DNA of 64,000 nt, taken from assembly GCF_016904885.1 (NCBI RefSeq), contig NZ_JADWYI010000001.1, forward strand, positions 4,154,001 to 4,218,000, given 5' to 3'. Position numbers and translations under genes: made by a program. The notes under the pieces were generated by a model. The model saw only the letters and a list, made by a program, of their open reading frames with translations, was not told the DNA's origin and did not search any database. This document shows positions 8,774 to 16,991 of the stretch, piece after piece. The first letter of the stretch is position 1. Each line of letters starts with the position of its first letter. The DNA is from Archangium primigenium (lineage in GTDB: Bacteria > Myxococcota > Myxococcia > Myxococcales > Myxococcaceae).

Positions 8774-9805
8774 TCACTCGCCGCAGGTCGGCCGCTCGTC
8801 GGTGGGGTAGAGCGAGGCGATGCCGTAGGTGCCGTTGCGCGTGCCGCACCAGATGCGCCACGCCCCCGGGCCCACGTCCGGGGCCGCGTAGACGCCGCCC
8901 TCCTTCTGGGCCCCGCCGCGCGCGCAGCACCGGGCGAAGGCGCGGGTGCCTATGGCCACCAGCGCCACGGGGTCCACCCGCTGGGCGAAGCCCCCGAGCT
9001 TCTTCTCGCCGCAGGACCAGGGCGCCACGCCCCGGAAGCGGATGACGTACTGGCCGCCCTGCAGGGACTCGCGGCCCCGGGCGGGGCCGTCGAAGCACAC
9101 CTTGCCCTCGGCCTCGAGCTGGGCGTAGCGCGGCAGGTAGTGCAGGCCCCCGATGGTGCGGCCCGTCCAGTCATCCCCGCAGAAGACGTGGGTGAAGGCG
9201 TTGCGCGGGCCCGTGCTCACCCACAGGCCGGTGAGCCAGTCCAGGTTCGCCTGTCGCGCGCCCGGGCGGCCCGCGGCGGACAGCGCCCGTTGCAGGCGCG
9301 TGTCCTCGTAGTGCGCCGAGAGGAAGCGCCTGACGTCGCCCGCGCTCACGGAGGCATCGGGCCGGGCGGGGCACAGGCCCAGCACCTCGCGATCCTCCGG
9401 TGCGAGCTCCGGGGCCACGCGGAACAGGGGCGGGCGGGTGCAGCGGCTCGCGCAGCCCGTGGCCTCGGGCACCTGGGCGGGGAGCGGCGCGGCCGTGGGG
9501 ACGCGATCCCTCGACGCGAGGAACTCCCCGCTCAGGCGGGGGGTCTCGGGCAGCTCCGCCGTGCCATCGCACCGCACCCAGCCCTCGGCTGTGGCGCTCT
9601 TCACCTTGCACCAGGCCCGGCCCGGCCCTCCCTTCTTGAGCACGGGGTAGGCCGTGTCCGGCTCGACGGTGAAGACGACGGTTTTCGATTCGGGCTCGGC
9701 CAGCGCCTCCAGCTTCACGCTGGAGACGAAGGCCCCCGCGGCGTGGGCGCGCGCGGGGAGAAAACCCAGGAGGACACTCAGGACGACAGCGAGGGAGGGC
9801 CGCAT
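8774..9805 (-). CDS. exported protein with SH3-like and EndoU-like nuclease domains
   Basis: 343 residues from the ATG at 9805, which begins a signal peptide (MRPSLAVVLSVLLGFLPARA). Residues about 30-95 look like a bacterial SH3 domain (AYPVLKKGG..AWCKVKSATAEGWVRCD). The C-terminal ~150 residues carry the EndoU pattern: THVFCG, then GGLHYLPRY (two candidate catalytic His), followed late by NGTYGIASLYP (Thr/Tyr motif). EndoU domains cut RNA and occur in secreted toxins. Many Cys residues suggest disulphides in the periplasm or outside. It starts 28 bases inside the end of the antiporter gene, so translation is probably coupled. The EndoU call is by motif only. Confidence 0.65.
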   Translation of the reverse strand: MRPSLAVVLSVLLGFLPARAHAAGAFVSSVKLEALAEPESKTVVFTVEPDTAYPVLKKGGPGRAWCKVKSATAEGWVRCDGTAELPETPRLSGEFLASRDRVPTAAPLPAQVPEATGCASRCTRPPLFRVAPELAPEDREVLGLCPARPDASVSAGDVRRFLSAHYEDTRLQRALSAAGRPGARQANLDWLTGLWVSTGPRNAFTHVFCGDDWTGRTIGGLHYLPRYAQLEAEGKVCFDGPARGRESLQGGQYVIRFRGVAPWSCGEKKLGGFAQRVDPVALVAIGTRAFARCCARGGAQKEGGVYAAPDVGPGAWRIWCGTRNGTYGIASLYPTDERPTCGE

Positions 9806-11697
9806 GGCTCGGGGAGGATACCCCCGACCCACGCCGGGGCGGGCACGCTCGCCTCGGGCCGCCAGCCATGGGCGGCGAGCCAGTCGCGGGCCACGTCGGC
9901 CCGCTCGGCGTGGAGCGCGAAGTCCACGCGATCGCCCGTCAGGGGCCGGGTCAGGTCGTCGTAGAGCCGCACCTGTCCGTCGCGCACGTGCAGCACGGGC
10001 AGCAGGGCGTCCTCGAGCGCGCGGCTCGCGCCGGGCGTCGAGGCCTCCAGTTGGGGCGCCTCCAGCACCCAGCGCTCGAGCGAGACCTGCCCCCGATCGC
10101 ACCACGAGGCCCACAGGTCGAGCCCGCGTTCGTCCCCGAAGAGGACGCGGTTGTGCTCCGTCGCGTGCTCCTTGCGGATGGCCGAGTGGCCCCGGTGCAT
10201 GGCGACGAGCCGGGGCGCCGCGCGGTCGTGGTCGCGGACCTTCTGGGTGAAGAGCAGGTTGACGCCCTCGTTGACGGTGAGCCCCACGAAGCCCGCGCGG
10301 CCCTCGAGCTGGGCGCGCAGCAGGGTGCGCTCGTCCAGGCCGTCCCCGAAGATGACGTGCAGGCCCTCCTCCTGGGCACGGCGGCAGGCCTCGTCGCCGG
10401 TGTCCACCAGGGTCACGTGCTGGCCCGCGGCCTTGAGCGCCCGCGCCACGAGCCGGCCCAGGCCATTGGCCCCGAGCAGCACATAGCCGCCCGGCGCGGT
10501 GCGCCGCACGCCCAGCCAGTCCGCGACCCACCCGCCACTCAGGCCCTGCACCACCACCGTCACCGCGATGACGAGGAACACGAGCGCCCGCAGCGCGGGG
10601 CCCCCATCCATCTCATGGGCCTCCAGTCGGTTGGCGAAGAGCGAGGCCACCGCCGCCGCCACGATGCCCCGCGGTCCCATCCAGGCGATGAAGCCCTTCT
10701 CGCGCCACGTCAGCCGCGCGCCCTGGGTGGAGGCCCACACCGCGAGCGGCCGGGCCACGACCATGAGCAGCCCCACGGTGACGAGCCCCCGCCACCCGAG
10801 CGCCGTCACCTCGCGCAGCCGCACGTCCGCGGCCAGCAGGACGAAGAGCATGCCCACGAGCATGACGGTGAGCTGCTCCTTGAAGGTCACCAGCTCGCGC
10901 CGCACGGGCACCCCCGCGTTGCCCACCACGAGGCCCGCGGCGATGACGGCCACCACGCCGCTCTCCGGGGCGAGCGCGCCGCTCACCTGCCCGAGCCCCA
11001 GCACCATGGCCAGGCTGAAGACGTTGCGCAGCTCCTCGGGGATGGCCCGCTGGGACTTGAGCCCGCGCGCGATGAGCCCCCCGGCGAGGCCGCCCACGCC
11101 CAGGCCCACGGCCCAGCGCAGCGCGAGCGCGTGGAAGAAGGTGGACAGCGCCTCCTCGGGCGGACGCAGCGCCACCTCCAGGGCCACCACGGCGGTGATG
11201 GCGCCCACCGCGTCCACGAAGATGCCCTCGCCCTCGAGCACCGTCTCCACCGGGCGCACCACCCGGATGCGGCGCAAGAGCGGGGTGATGACGGTGGGCC
11301 CCGTCACCATCACCAGCGTGCCGAAGAGCAGCGCGTTCCTCCAGCTCCAGCCCATCACGTGCCGGGCCGCGAGCGCGCCGCACAGGGCCGTCACCAGCGC
11401 GCCCACCGTCACCAGCCAGCGGATGACGCGGCCCTCCTTGCGCAGGCGGCGCACGTCCAGGCTCAGCGCGCCCTCGAAGAGGATGACGGCCACCGAGAAG
11501 TTGACCAGCATCGGCAGCGCGCCACCGAGCGTGGTGGGCCGCACGAGCCCCAGCACCTCGGGCCCGAGCAGCACGCCCGTGCCGAGCAGCACCACGATGC
11601 CCGGGATGCTCAGCCGACGGGCGAGCACCTGGGCCAACATCCCCGCCATCAAGGCCAGGGCCACACAGAGAGCGGGGGAGTAGGTCGCGTGTTCCAT
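9778..11697 (-). CDS. CPA-family cation:proton antiporter with TrkA-N domain
   Basis: 639 residues. About twelve membrane helices fill residues 1-395 in the Na+/H+ exchanger fold (VAVILFEGAL, TGPTVITPLLRR, EGIFVDAVGA, WMGPRGIVAAAV). Residues 400-520 form a cytosolic RCK/TrkA-N Rossmann domain (YVLLGANGLGRLVARAL, FGDGLDERTL) that in relatives binds NAD(H) or nucleotides and gates transport. A further ~110-residue tail follows. Likely a Na+ or K+/H+ antiporter of the inner membrane. The ion cannot be decided from sequence. Confidence 0.88.
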   Translation of the reverse strand: MEHATYSPALCVALALMAGMLAQVLARRLSIPGIVVLLGTGVLLGPEVLGLVRPTTLGGALPMLVNFSVAVILFEGALSLDVRRLRKEGRVIRWLVTVGALVTALCGALAARHVMGWSWRNALLFGTLVMVTGPTVITPLLRRIRVVRPVETVLEGEGIFVDAVGAITAVVALEVALRPPEEALSTFFHALALRWAVGLGVGGLAGGLIARGLKSQRAIPEELRNVFSLAMVLGLGQVSGALAPESGVVAVIAAGLVVGNAGVPVRRELVTFKEQLTVMLVGMLFVLLAADVRLREVTALGWRGLVTVGLLMVVARPLAVWASTQGARLTWREKGFIAWMGPRGIVAAAVASLFANRLEAHEMDGGPALRALVFLVIAVTVVVQGLSGGWVADWLGVRRTAPGGYVLLGANGLGRLVARALKAAGQHVTLVDTGDEACRRAQEEGLHVIFGDGLDERTLLRAQLEGRAGFVGLTVNEGVNLLFTQKVRDHDRAAPRLVAMHRGHSAIRKEHATEHNRVLFGDERGLDLWASWCDRGQVSLERWVLEAPQLEASTPGASRALEDALLPVLHVRDGQVRLYDDLTRPLTGDRVDFALHAERADVARDWLAAHGWRPEASVPAPAWVGGILPEPCGPPSLSS

Positions 11698-11785
11698 ACC
11701 GGAGGAGCGAACCTATTCACGACCACTGAAGTCGCAGCCCTCGCGCGGACCGAGGGTCGGGCACGCGACGGATGCCCGCGCGGTC

Positions 11786-13048
11786 TCAGGATAGTTTGAG
11801 CCGCGCCGACTTGTGCTTGCCGACCTGCACGAGGTACTCGCCCGCGGGCAGCTCGTGCTTGGGGTCCATCACCTTCTCGCCGTTGACGCGCACGCCGCCC
11901 TGGCCCATGAGCTTGCGGCCCTCGGTGCCGCTGGCGACGAGCTTCGCCTCGGCGAGCGCCTTGGCGAGCGGCACGGTGGGCGCGCCGGCGAGCGGCACCT
12001 CCACGAGCGGCTGATCCTCGGCGACGACCTTCTTCTGCGAGTAGCGCTGCTCCCAGGCCTGCATCGCCTGCCGGGCGGCCTCGGGCGAGTGGAAGCGCGC
12101 GGCCATCTCCTCGGCGAAGCCGGACTTGGCCTGCTTGGGGTGCACCTCGCCGCGCTCCACCTGGCCCTTGAGCGCGGCGAGCTCCGGCAGCGTGCGCGAG
12201 GACAGGAGCTCGTAGTAGCGCCACATCAGATCGTCCGTGATGCTCATCAGCTTGCCGTAGATCTGCTCCGGCGCCTCGCTGATGCCCACGTAGTTGTCCA
12301 GGCTCTTGGACATCTTGTCGCCGGTGATCTTCCCGTCGACGAGCCTGGCGTCCAGGCCCTCGAGGATGGGGCCGGTCATGATGACCTGGGGCTCCATGCC
12401 CTCTTCCTTCATGAGCTGGCGGCCCACGAGCAGGTTGAAGAGCTGATCCGTCGCGCCCAGCTCCACGTCCGCCTTGAGCGCCACCGAGTCGTAGCCCTGC
12501 AGGAGCGGGTAGAGGAACTCGTGCAGGGAGATGGAGCGCTCCTCGCGGTAGCGCTTCTTGAAGTCGTCGCGCTCGAGCATGCGCTGCACCGAGTAGCGGC
12601 TCGCCAGGCGGATCATCCCCTCGGTGCCGAGCTTGTCGAGCCACTCGGAGTTGAAGCGCACCTGGGTGCGCTGGCCGTCGAGCACCTTGAAGACCTGCTC
12701 CTGGTACGTCAGGGCGTTGGTCTTCACCTCGTCGCGCGTGAGCGGCGGGCGGGCGGCGTTCTTGCCCGAGGGGTCTCCGATGAGGGCGGTGAAGTCCCCG
12801 ATGAGGAAGATGACCTGGTGGCCGAACTCCTGGAAGCGCCGCATGCGCGTGAGCAGCAGCGAGTGGCCCAGGTGCAGGTCCGGCCGGCTGGGATCGAACC
12901 CCGCCTTGATGACGAGCGGCTTGCCCGTGGAATACGAGCGCTCGAGCTTCTTCTTGAGCTCCTCGGGCACCTGGAGGTCCACGGTGCCGCGGGTCACTTC
13001 GTCGAACTGCTCCTGGGGGGTCGCCTTGCGCAGCGGTTGGTCGGACAT
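11786..13048 (-). CDS. tyrS: tyrosyl-tRNA synthetase
   Basis: 420 residues. Class I aminoacyl-tRNA synthetase fold with the HIGH-type motif HLGHS (about 59-63), KMSKS at about 244, and a C-terminal S4 RNA-binding domain (RKLMGQGGVRVNGEKV). The features fit the TyrZ/TyrS2-type subgroup. It follows the YmdB-type gene on the same strand by 46 bases and is probably the last gene of the 6S RNA / 5-FCL cluster. It charges tRNA-Tyr in the cytosol. Confidence 0.95.
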   Translation of the reverse strand: MSDQPLRKATPQEQFDEVTRGTVDLQVPEELKKKLERSYSTGKPLVIKAGFDPSRPDLHLGHSLLLTRMRRFQEFGHQVIFLIGDFTALIGDPSGKNAARPPLTRDEVKTNALTYQEQVFKVLDGQRTQVRFNSEWLDKLGTEGMIRLASRYSVQRMLERDDFKKRYREERSISLHEFLYPLLQGYDSVALKADVELGATDQLFNLLVGRQLMKEEGMEPQVIMTGPILEGLDARLVDGKITGDKMSKSLDNYVGISEAPEQIYGKLMSITDDLMWRYYELLSSRTLPELAALKGQVERGEVHPKQAKSGFAEEMAARFHSPEAARQAMQAWEQRYSQKKVVAEDQPLVEVPLAGAPTVPLAKALAEAKLVASGTEGRKLMGQGGVRVNGEKVMDPKHELPAGEYLVQVGKHKSARLKLS

Positions 13049-13094
13049 GGCGGCGCGGGACCCTAACCGAAAAGTCCCGTCCGGGGCAGCGCGA

Positions 13095-13886
13095 TCAGGT
13101 GCCGGGCAGGTGCTCGCGGATGCGCTCGATGCTGCGCGCCTTGCCCGTCTTGTCGTCCATCTCGATGACCACGCCCTGCAGGTACACGAGGTTCTTGGCG
13201 ACCTCGTAGGGCGTGTTGCGCAGGGTGACGAAGCGCTCGACGGACAGCTCCTTCTTCACGCCGATGACGGAGTCGAGCGGGCCGCACATGCCCACGTCGG
13301 TGATGAAGGCGGTGCCGCCGGGGAGAATCCGCTCGTCGGCCGTCTGCACGTGGGTGTGGGTGCCCACCACGGCGGAGACCTTGCCGTCCAGGTGCGCGCC
13401 CATGGCGTTCTTCTCGCTCGAGGCCTCGCAGTGCATGTCCACGAGGATGCAGGGCGTCTGCTTGCGCAGCTCCGCCACGAGCTCCGGCGCCACCGCGAAC
13501 GGGTTGTCCAGGGGCTTCATGAACACGCGCCCCTCGAGGTTGAGCACCCCGAGCTTGCGCCCGTCCGGCGTCTGGATGACGGTGTGCCCGCGACCCGGCG
13601 CTCCCTTGGGGTAGTTGGCCGGCCGCAACAGCAGGTGCGGATGCTCCTCCACCCAGGGGAAGATCTGCTTCTTGGTCCAGAAGTGGTTGCCGCTGGTGAG
13701 GAGGTTGACCTCACAGTCCAGCAACGCCTCCGCCGACTCGGGGGAGATGCCCGCCCCGCCTTCGCTGTTCTCCGCGTTGGCGATGACGAGGTCCACCGAG
13801 TGGCGGGCGATCAACTTCGGGAGAAGGGTGCGCACCGCCTGCATGCCAGGCTTGCCCACCACATCTCCCATGAAGAGTACTTTCAC
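13095..13886 (-). CDS. YmdB-type metallophosphoesterase (TIGR00282 family)
   Basis: 263 residues. Metal-binding motifs of the family are intact: MGDVVGKPG at the start, IANAENSEGG, TSGNHFWTKK, DMHCEASSEK, VGTHTHVQTAD and TDVGMCGP. B. subtilis YmdB hydrolyses 2',3'-cyclic nucleotides including cAMP and affects biofilm and motility gene expression. Its ATG overlaps the stop of the 5-FCL gene by 4 bases, which indicates translational coupling. Confidence 0.9.
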   Translation of the reverse strand: MKVLFMGDVVGKPGMQAVRTLLPKLIARHSVDLVIANAENSEGGAGISPESAEALLDCEVNLLTSGNHFWTKKQIFPWVEEHPHLLLRPANYPKGAPGRGHTVIQTPDGRKLGVLNLEGRVFMKPLDNPFAVAPELVAELRKQTPCILVDMHCEASSEKNAMGAHLDGKVSAVVGTHTHVQTADERILPGGTAFITDVGMCGPLDSVIGVKKELSVERFVTLRNTPYEVAKNLVYLQGVVIEMDDKTGKARSIERIREHLPGT

Positions 13887-14506
13887 GTGTCGAGGAAATC
13901 CCAGTCGCGGTAGAGCCCGCGCATCGTCTGCGACTCGGTGACCACGAGGTCCATGTCCACGTCGTCACTGTTCGTGGGGATGGTTTGGACGATCTGGTCG
14001 TTGAAGGCAAGTCCCACGCGCCGGCTGCGCGCCGAGGCCGCCTTCAGGGTGGCGTCGTAGTAGCCGCCGCCGCGCCCCAGCCGCTTGCCGTCGGGCGAGA
14101 AGCCCAGCCCCGGCACGACGAAGAGATCGATCTGATCCACCGCGATGAGGTCCGCGGAGTTGGTGGGCTCCCGCACCCCCAGGCGCCCCGGCTCCAGCTC
14201 GGTCTCGGACTTGATGGCCCGGAAGGCCAGGATGCGCCCGTGCACGTGCGAGAGCGGGTAGCAGACGATCTTCTCGTCCATCAGCGCCGCGATGAGGATG
14301 TCCCGCGTGGGTACCTCGCCCCGGATGGGGGCATAGAGCGCGACGGTGCGCGCTTTTTGGTAGTACGGCGTCGCCAGGAAGCGGGACTGCACCTTGATGC
14401 CCCGCTCGTCGATCATCTCCGGCGTCATCGCCTTGCGTCGCGCCGTCAGCTCCTCGCGCAGCGACACCTTCCGAACCGCTCCCTCTTGCGCCACCGTCTC
14501 GCTCAC
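13883..14506 (-). CDS. 5-formyltetrahydrofolate cyclo-ligase
   Basis: About 207 residues. I prefer the GTG at 14506 because GGGGAG lies 8 bases upstream; another GTG at 14515 is possible. The ATP/phosphate loop near the N-terminus (REELTARRKAM) and the C-terminal motif GLGFSPDGKRLGRGGGYYD are characteristic. The enzyme turns 5-formyl-THF into 5,10-methenyl-THF using ATP. It is the first protein gene downstream of the 6S RNA on the same strand, as in the enterobacterial ssrS-ygfA arrangement, and overlaps the YmdB gene. Confidence 0.92.
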   Translation of the reverse strand: MSETVAQEGAVRKVSLREELTARRKAMTPEMIDERGIKVQSRFLATPYYQKARTVALYAPIRGEVPTRDILIAALMDEKIVCYPLSHVHGRILAFRAIKSETELEPGRLGVREPTNSADLIAVDQIDLFVVPGLGFSPDGKRLGRGGGYYDATLKAASARSRRVGLAFNDQIVQTIPTNSDDVDMDLVVTESQTMRGLYRDWDFLDT

Positions 14507-14581
14507 CGTCCCCACTCCCCGACAAGAGAAAGAAAAAAAGTCCCCCGCGAAATGGCCGTGTGCCTAGCGTCCATTGAACCC

Positions 14582-14765
14582 TAAAAAGCCAGGTGGGACT
14601 CGAAGTCATGGAACCGTAGGCTTCCCTCATCCCGCGAGGGGAGGGCTTGCGCATGGAACCTGAAACGAACCCCGTGATGGACGTATCGGTTCGAATTTCT
14701 GCTGGGCATCACGCGCCCCGCAGGGGACAACACCTTGGAACTCCTGGAAAAGCCCAGAAGCACTT
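14582..14765 (-). ncRNA. ssrS: 6S RNA
   Basis: About 184 nt read from a consensus promoter just upstream. Landmarks on the minus strand: a closing stem CCAAGGTG (14738-14731) pairing with CACCTGG (14595-14589) with one bulged A; the 5' block GTCCCCTG then CGAACCGATACG, matching the conserved CCCCUG...GCCGAUA of other 6S RNAs; and the 3' block GGAAGCCTACGGTT, matching the conserved GAAGCCU. A T-run follows the closing stem. Location directly upstream of a 5-FCL gene is typical. 6S RNA imitates an open promoter and holds the housekeeping RNA polymerase in stationary phase. Ends are estimates. Confidence 0.82.
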
Positions 14766-14771
14766 GAAGGA

Positions 14772-14800
14772 ATGATAAGGACGTGGGGGTGGTGGGTCAA
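14772..14800 (-). promoter_or_regulatory. sigma70-type promoter of 6S RNA
   Basis: Minus strand: -35 TTGACC (14800-14795), 17-base spacer, -10 TATCAT (14777-14772). The expected start is an A at about 14765, giving a transcript of the usual 6S size. It also would serve the downstream 5-FCL, YmdB and tyrS genes by read-through. Confidence 0.75.
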
Positions 14801-14814
14801 GCCATGGGTGTGCG

Positions 14815-14843
14815 TTTACACGCGAGGCCCTGCCTTCTATGAT
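14815..14843 (+). promoter_or_regulatory. sigma70-type promoter of the TPR-kinase operon
   Basis: -35 TTTACA (14815-14820), 17-base spacer, -10 TATGAT (14838-14843). The predicted start near 14850 lies only ~8 bases before the ATG at 14858, with no Shine-Dalgarno sequence between, so the mRNA may be close to leaderless. It is back to back with the 6S promoter (14 bases between the two -35 boxes). Confidence 0.6.
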
Positions 14844-14857
14844 GACGTGCTCCACCC

Positions 14858-15799
14858 ATGGCGTCTGTTTCGAGAACAATCGGCTTCGCGGCCCTCATTG
14901 TCATCGTCCCCGCGACCTTGAGAGCCCAGGGCCTCCCTCAGGGCCTCCCCCGCGGGGGCTTTCAGACGGACGTGTGGGGGCGGGTGGAGTTGACCCATGA
15001 GAACGCACGGGTGATCGGCCACGCGGTGAGAGGGGGCGGCTGCCTGCCCGCTCAGTCCAAGGTGCTCGAGGGAGAGTGGCAGGGCCGGGTGCTGGTGGGT
15101 CAGCTGACGGTGTGCCTGCTGGGCCCCTCCTGTCCTCCGCATGTGGCGCTGCCGCTGCTGGCCTTCGCGGGGCCGGAGGACGGAACGTTGACGGCCTATG
15201 TGCGACCCCAGTCGGGCTGCTCGGCCACGGGGGTGGGCCTGGGCGGGCTGGTGGTCTTCTATCCGGAGTCGTCCGACGGCGCGTCGTCCCCCTCGGTTCC
15301 CCCGGCGTCGGGCCCCCGGCTCAAGCGCAATCCCGAGGCGGCCAAGGCGGCCCTGGACCGCGGGGATCAGCTCATGAAGGAGAAGAAGTGGATCGCGGCG
15401 GTCGCCGAGTTCGAGCGCAGCATCGCGCTCAATGATCAGAACTGGACCGCGCAGCTGAGCCTGGCGACCGCCCAGCTCATGCGCAACCACCCGGAGGAGG
15501 CCATCTCCGCCCTGGACAGGGCGCGGGACCTGAGCAAGGGCGAGCCGCTCATCTACTACCACCTGGCCTGCGCCTACAGTCGGCTGGGGCAACTGCCCCG
15601 GGCCATGGACAACCTGGAGCGCGCGGTGGGCCTCGGGCTCGCCATCAATCCGGAGCCCGAGGACGAGGGCCTCAAGAAGTTGGGCTCGGACATCACCTAC
15701 AACGTCAAGTACGTTCAGTTGATGCAGCGCGCCGCGAACAACGTCACCGCCCCCAATGCCAAGGCATCCGCCGGCAGGCGGCAATATCCGGTCCCGTGA
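14858..15799 (+). CDS. exported TPR protein
   Basis: 313 residues with an N-terminal signal peptide (IGFAALIVIVPATLRAQG). Residues 25-140 are a beta-rich domain with paired Cys (GGGCLPAQ, CLLGPSCPP, QSGCSATG). Residues 155-280 hold about three TPR units (AALDRGDQLMKEKKWIAAVAE, WTAQLSLATAQLMRNHPEEA, PLIYYHLACAYSRLGQLPRA). It is thus a periplasmic or outer-surface scaffold. Its stop codon overlaps the GTG of the kinase gene (GTGA), so the two are made together; a link between this protein and kinase signalling is inferred from that coupling. Confidence 0.75.
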   Translation: MASVSRTIGFAALIVIVPATLRAQGLPQGLPRGGFQTDVWGRVELTHENARVIGHAVRGGGCLPAQSKVLEGEWQGRVLVGQLTVCLLGPSCPPHVALPLLAFAGPEDGTLTAYVRPQSGCSATGVGLGGLVVFYPESSDGASSPSVPPASGPRLKRNPEAAKAALDRGDQLMKEKKWIAAVAEFERSIALNDQNWTAQLSLATAQLMRNHPEEAISALDRARDLSKGEPLIYYHLACAYSRLGQLPRAMDNLERAVGLGLAINPEPEDEGLKKLGSDITYNVKYVQLMQRAANNVTAPNAKASAGRRQYPVP

Positions 15800-16737
15800 A
15801 CTCCTCGGCTCCCTCGAGGATCCCGCGGATCCTCGGCAACTACGAAATTCTGTCCGCGTTGGGCAAGGGGGGCATGGCGGAGGTGTTCCGCGCCCGCGTC
15901 TTGTCCGGACCGCGTGAGAACTGGATCGTCGCGCTCAAGCGGCTGCTGCCGGCGCTCACCCAGGATCCCGCCTCGCTCGAGCTGTTCGCCTCCGAGGCGC
16001 GGCTCACGAAGCTGTTGGACCATCCCAACATCGTCCAGGTGCTGGACGTGGGCTCGGTCTCGGATCAGCACTTCATCGTGATGGACCTGGTGGATGGCCG
16101 CGACCTGGGCCACATCCTGCGCCGCTGCAAGCTGCGCGGCATCCACCTGCCCTTGGACTTCGCCATCTACCTGTGCCGGGTGCTGCTGGAGGCCCTGGCC
16201 TACGCGCACTCGTGCACGGGGCCCCAGGGCGAGGCGCTGGGCATCGTGCACTGCGACGTGTCGCCCTCCAACCTGTTCATCTCCCGGCTGGGGGACATCA
16301 AGCTGGGGGACTTCGGCGTGGCGCGGCTGCGCGTGGACGGGGTGCTGCAGGGTGGCGAGGTCCTGGGCAAGCCCTACTACCTGTCTCCCGAGGCCCTTCA
16401 GGGCGCGCTCTCGCCGCAGGTGGACCTGTGGGCCGCCACGGTGGTGCTCTACGAGCTGCTCACGCTCCAGCGGCCCTTCACCGGGTCCACGCCGGACGAG
16501 GTCTTCTCGAAGATCATCTACCGGGACTACCTGGCGCCCAGCCTCATCCGGCCCGCCATCCCCGAGGCGCTGGAGGAGATCATCCACCGGGGCTTCAGCA
16601 CGGACATGTCCGAGCGCTTCCCCTCGGCCGAGTCCTTCGCCGAGGCGCTCGCGCCCCACTACGACGAGCGCGTGGGCACCCCCCTGGCCATCGCCGCCGT
16701 GGTCCGCGGATTGTTCGGCGCCTCCGACGCGAAGTAG
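15796..16737 (+). CDS. Ser/Thr protein kinase, Pkn-type
   Basis: 313 residues, essentially one kinase domain with no membrane helix or sensor. Glycine loop GKGGMAEV (23-30), Lys48 (IVALKRL), catalytic loop HCDVSPSN with D154, and DFG at 172-174 (GDFGVAR). The APE-like segment is LSPEAL and the lower lobe has VDLWAATVVLYELL. The usual HRD arginine is Cys153, so it is a non-RD kinase. It starts at a GTG that overlaps the stop of the TPR gene. Myxobacteria use such kinases in development and stress circuits; the substrate is unknown. Confidence 0.9.
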   Translation: MNSSAPSRIPRILGNYEILSALGKGGMAEVFRARVLSGPRENWIVALKRLLPALTQDPASLELFASEARLTKLLDHPNIVQVLDVGSVSDQHFIVMDLVDGRDLGHILRRCKLRGIHLPLDFAIYLCRVLLEALAYAHSCTGPQGEALGIVHCDVSPSNLFISRLGDIKLGDFGVARLRVDGVLQGGEVLGKPYYLSPEALQGALSPQVDLWAATVVLYELLTLQRPFTGSTPDEVFSKIIYRDYLAPSLIRPAIPEALEEIIHRGFSTDMSERFPSAESFAEALAPHYDERVGTPLAIAAVVRGLFGASDAK

Positions 16738-16820
16738 GGCAGGGCTCGGTTGGCCGCCCGCCCCGGTGCGGCGGACCGGTCCCGTGCGGAAATTCCTCCC
16801 CTGACCCCAGGAGGATTTCC

Positions 16821-16988
16821 ATGGTGGACCCGAAGAAGGAGCAGGAGCAGCAGCCCGAGGAGCAGGACACGCGCAAGGCGGACGCCGATTCGTCCAACCT
16901 GGAGGGCGGCCAGCAGGGCTACGGCCAGCCCCCCAAGGACGTCAGCGACAAGCCCCTGCCGGATCAGAAGTGGGGCGGCCGCCGGTAG
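16821..16988 (+). CDS. small hydrophilic protein, 55 residues
   Basis: A good Shine-Dalgarno (CAGGAGGATTT) stands before the ATG at 16821. The protein is highly charged and rich in Gln, Asp, Lys and Pro (KKEQEQQPEEQDTRKADAD ... KPLPDQKWGGRR), with no hydrophobic core, and so is probably disordered. It lies between the kinase gene and the convergent cysteine desulfurase gene (3-base gap). Function unknown; the strong ribosome binding site and codon pattern make it a credible gene. Confidence 0.65.
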   Translation: MVDPKKEQEQQPEEQDTRKADADSSNLEGGQQGYGQPPKDVSDKPLPDQKWGGRR

Positions 16989-16991
16989 CGG

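Noticed and set aside
9868-11799. 643-codon frame on the + strand across the antiporter
   Set aside because: His/Arg/Ala-rich antisense reading; the minus frame has a real membrane protein.
13049-13094. Terminator hairpin between ymdB-type gene and tyrS (GGGAC...GTCCC)
   Set aside because: A 5-bp stem with a 12-base loop and no T-run; the genes are more likely co-transcribed.
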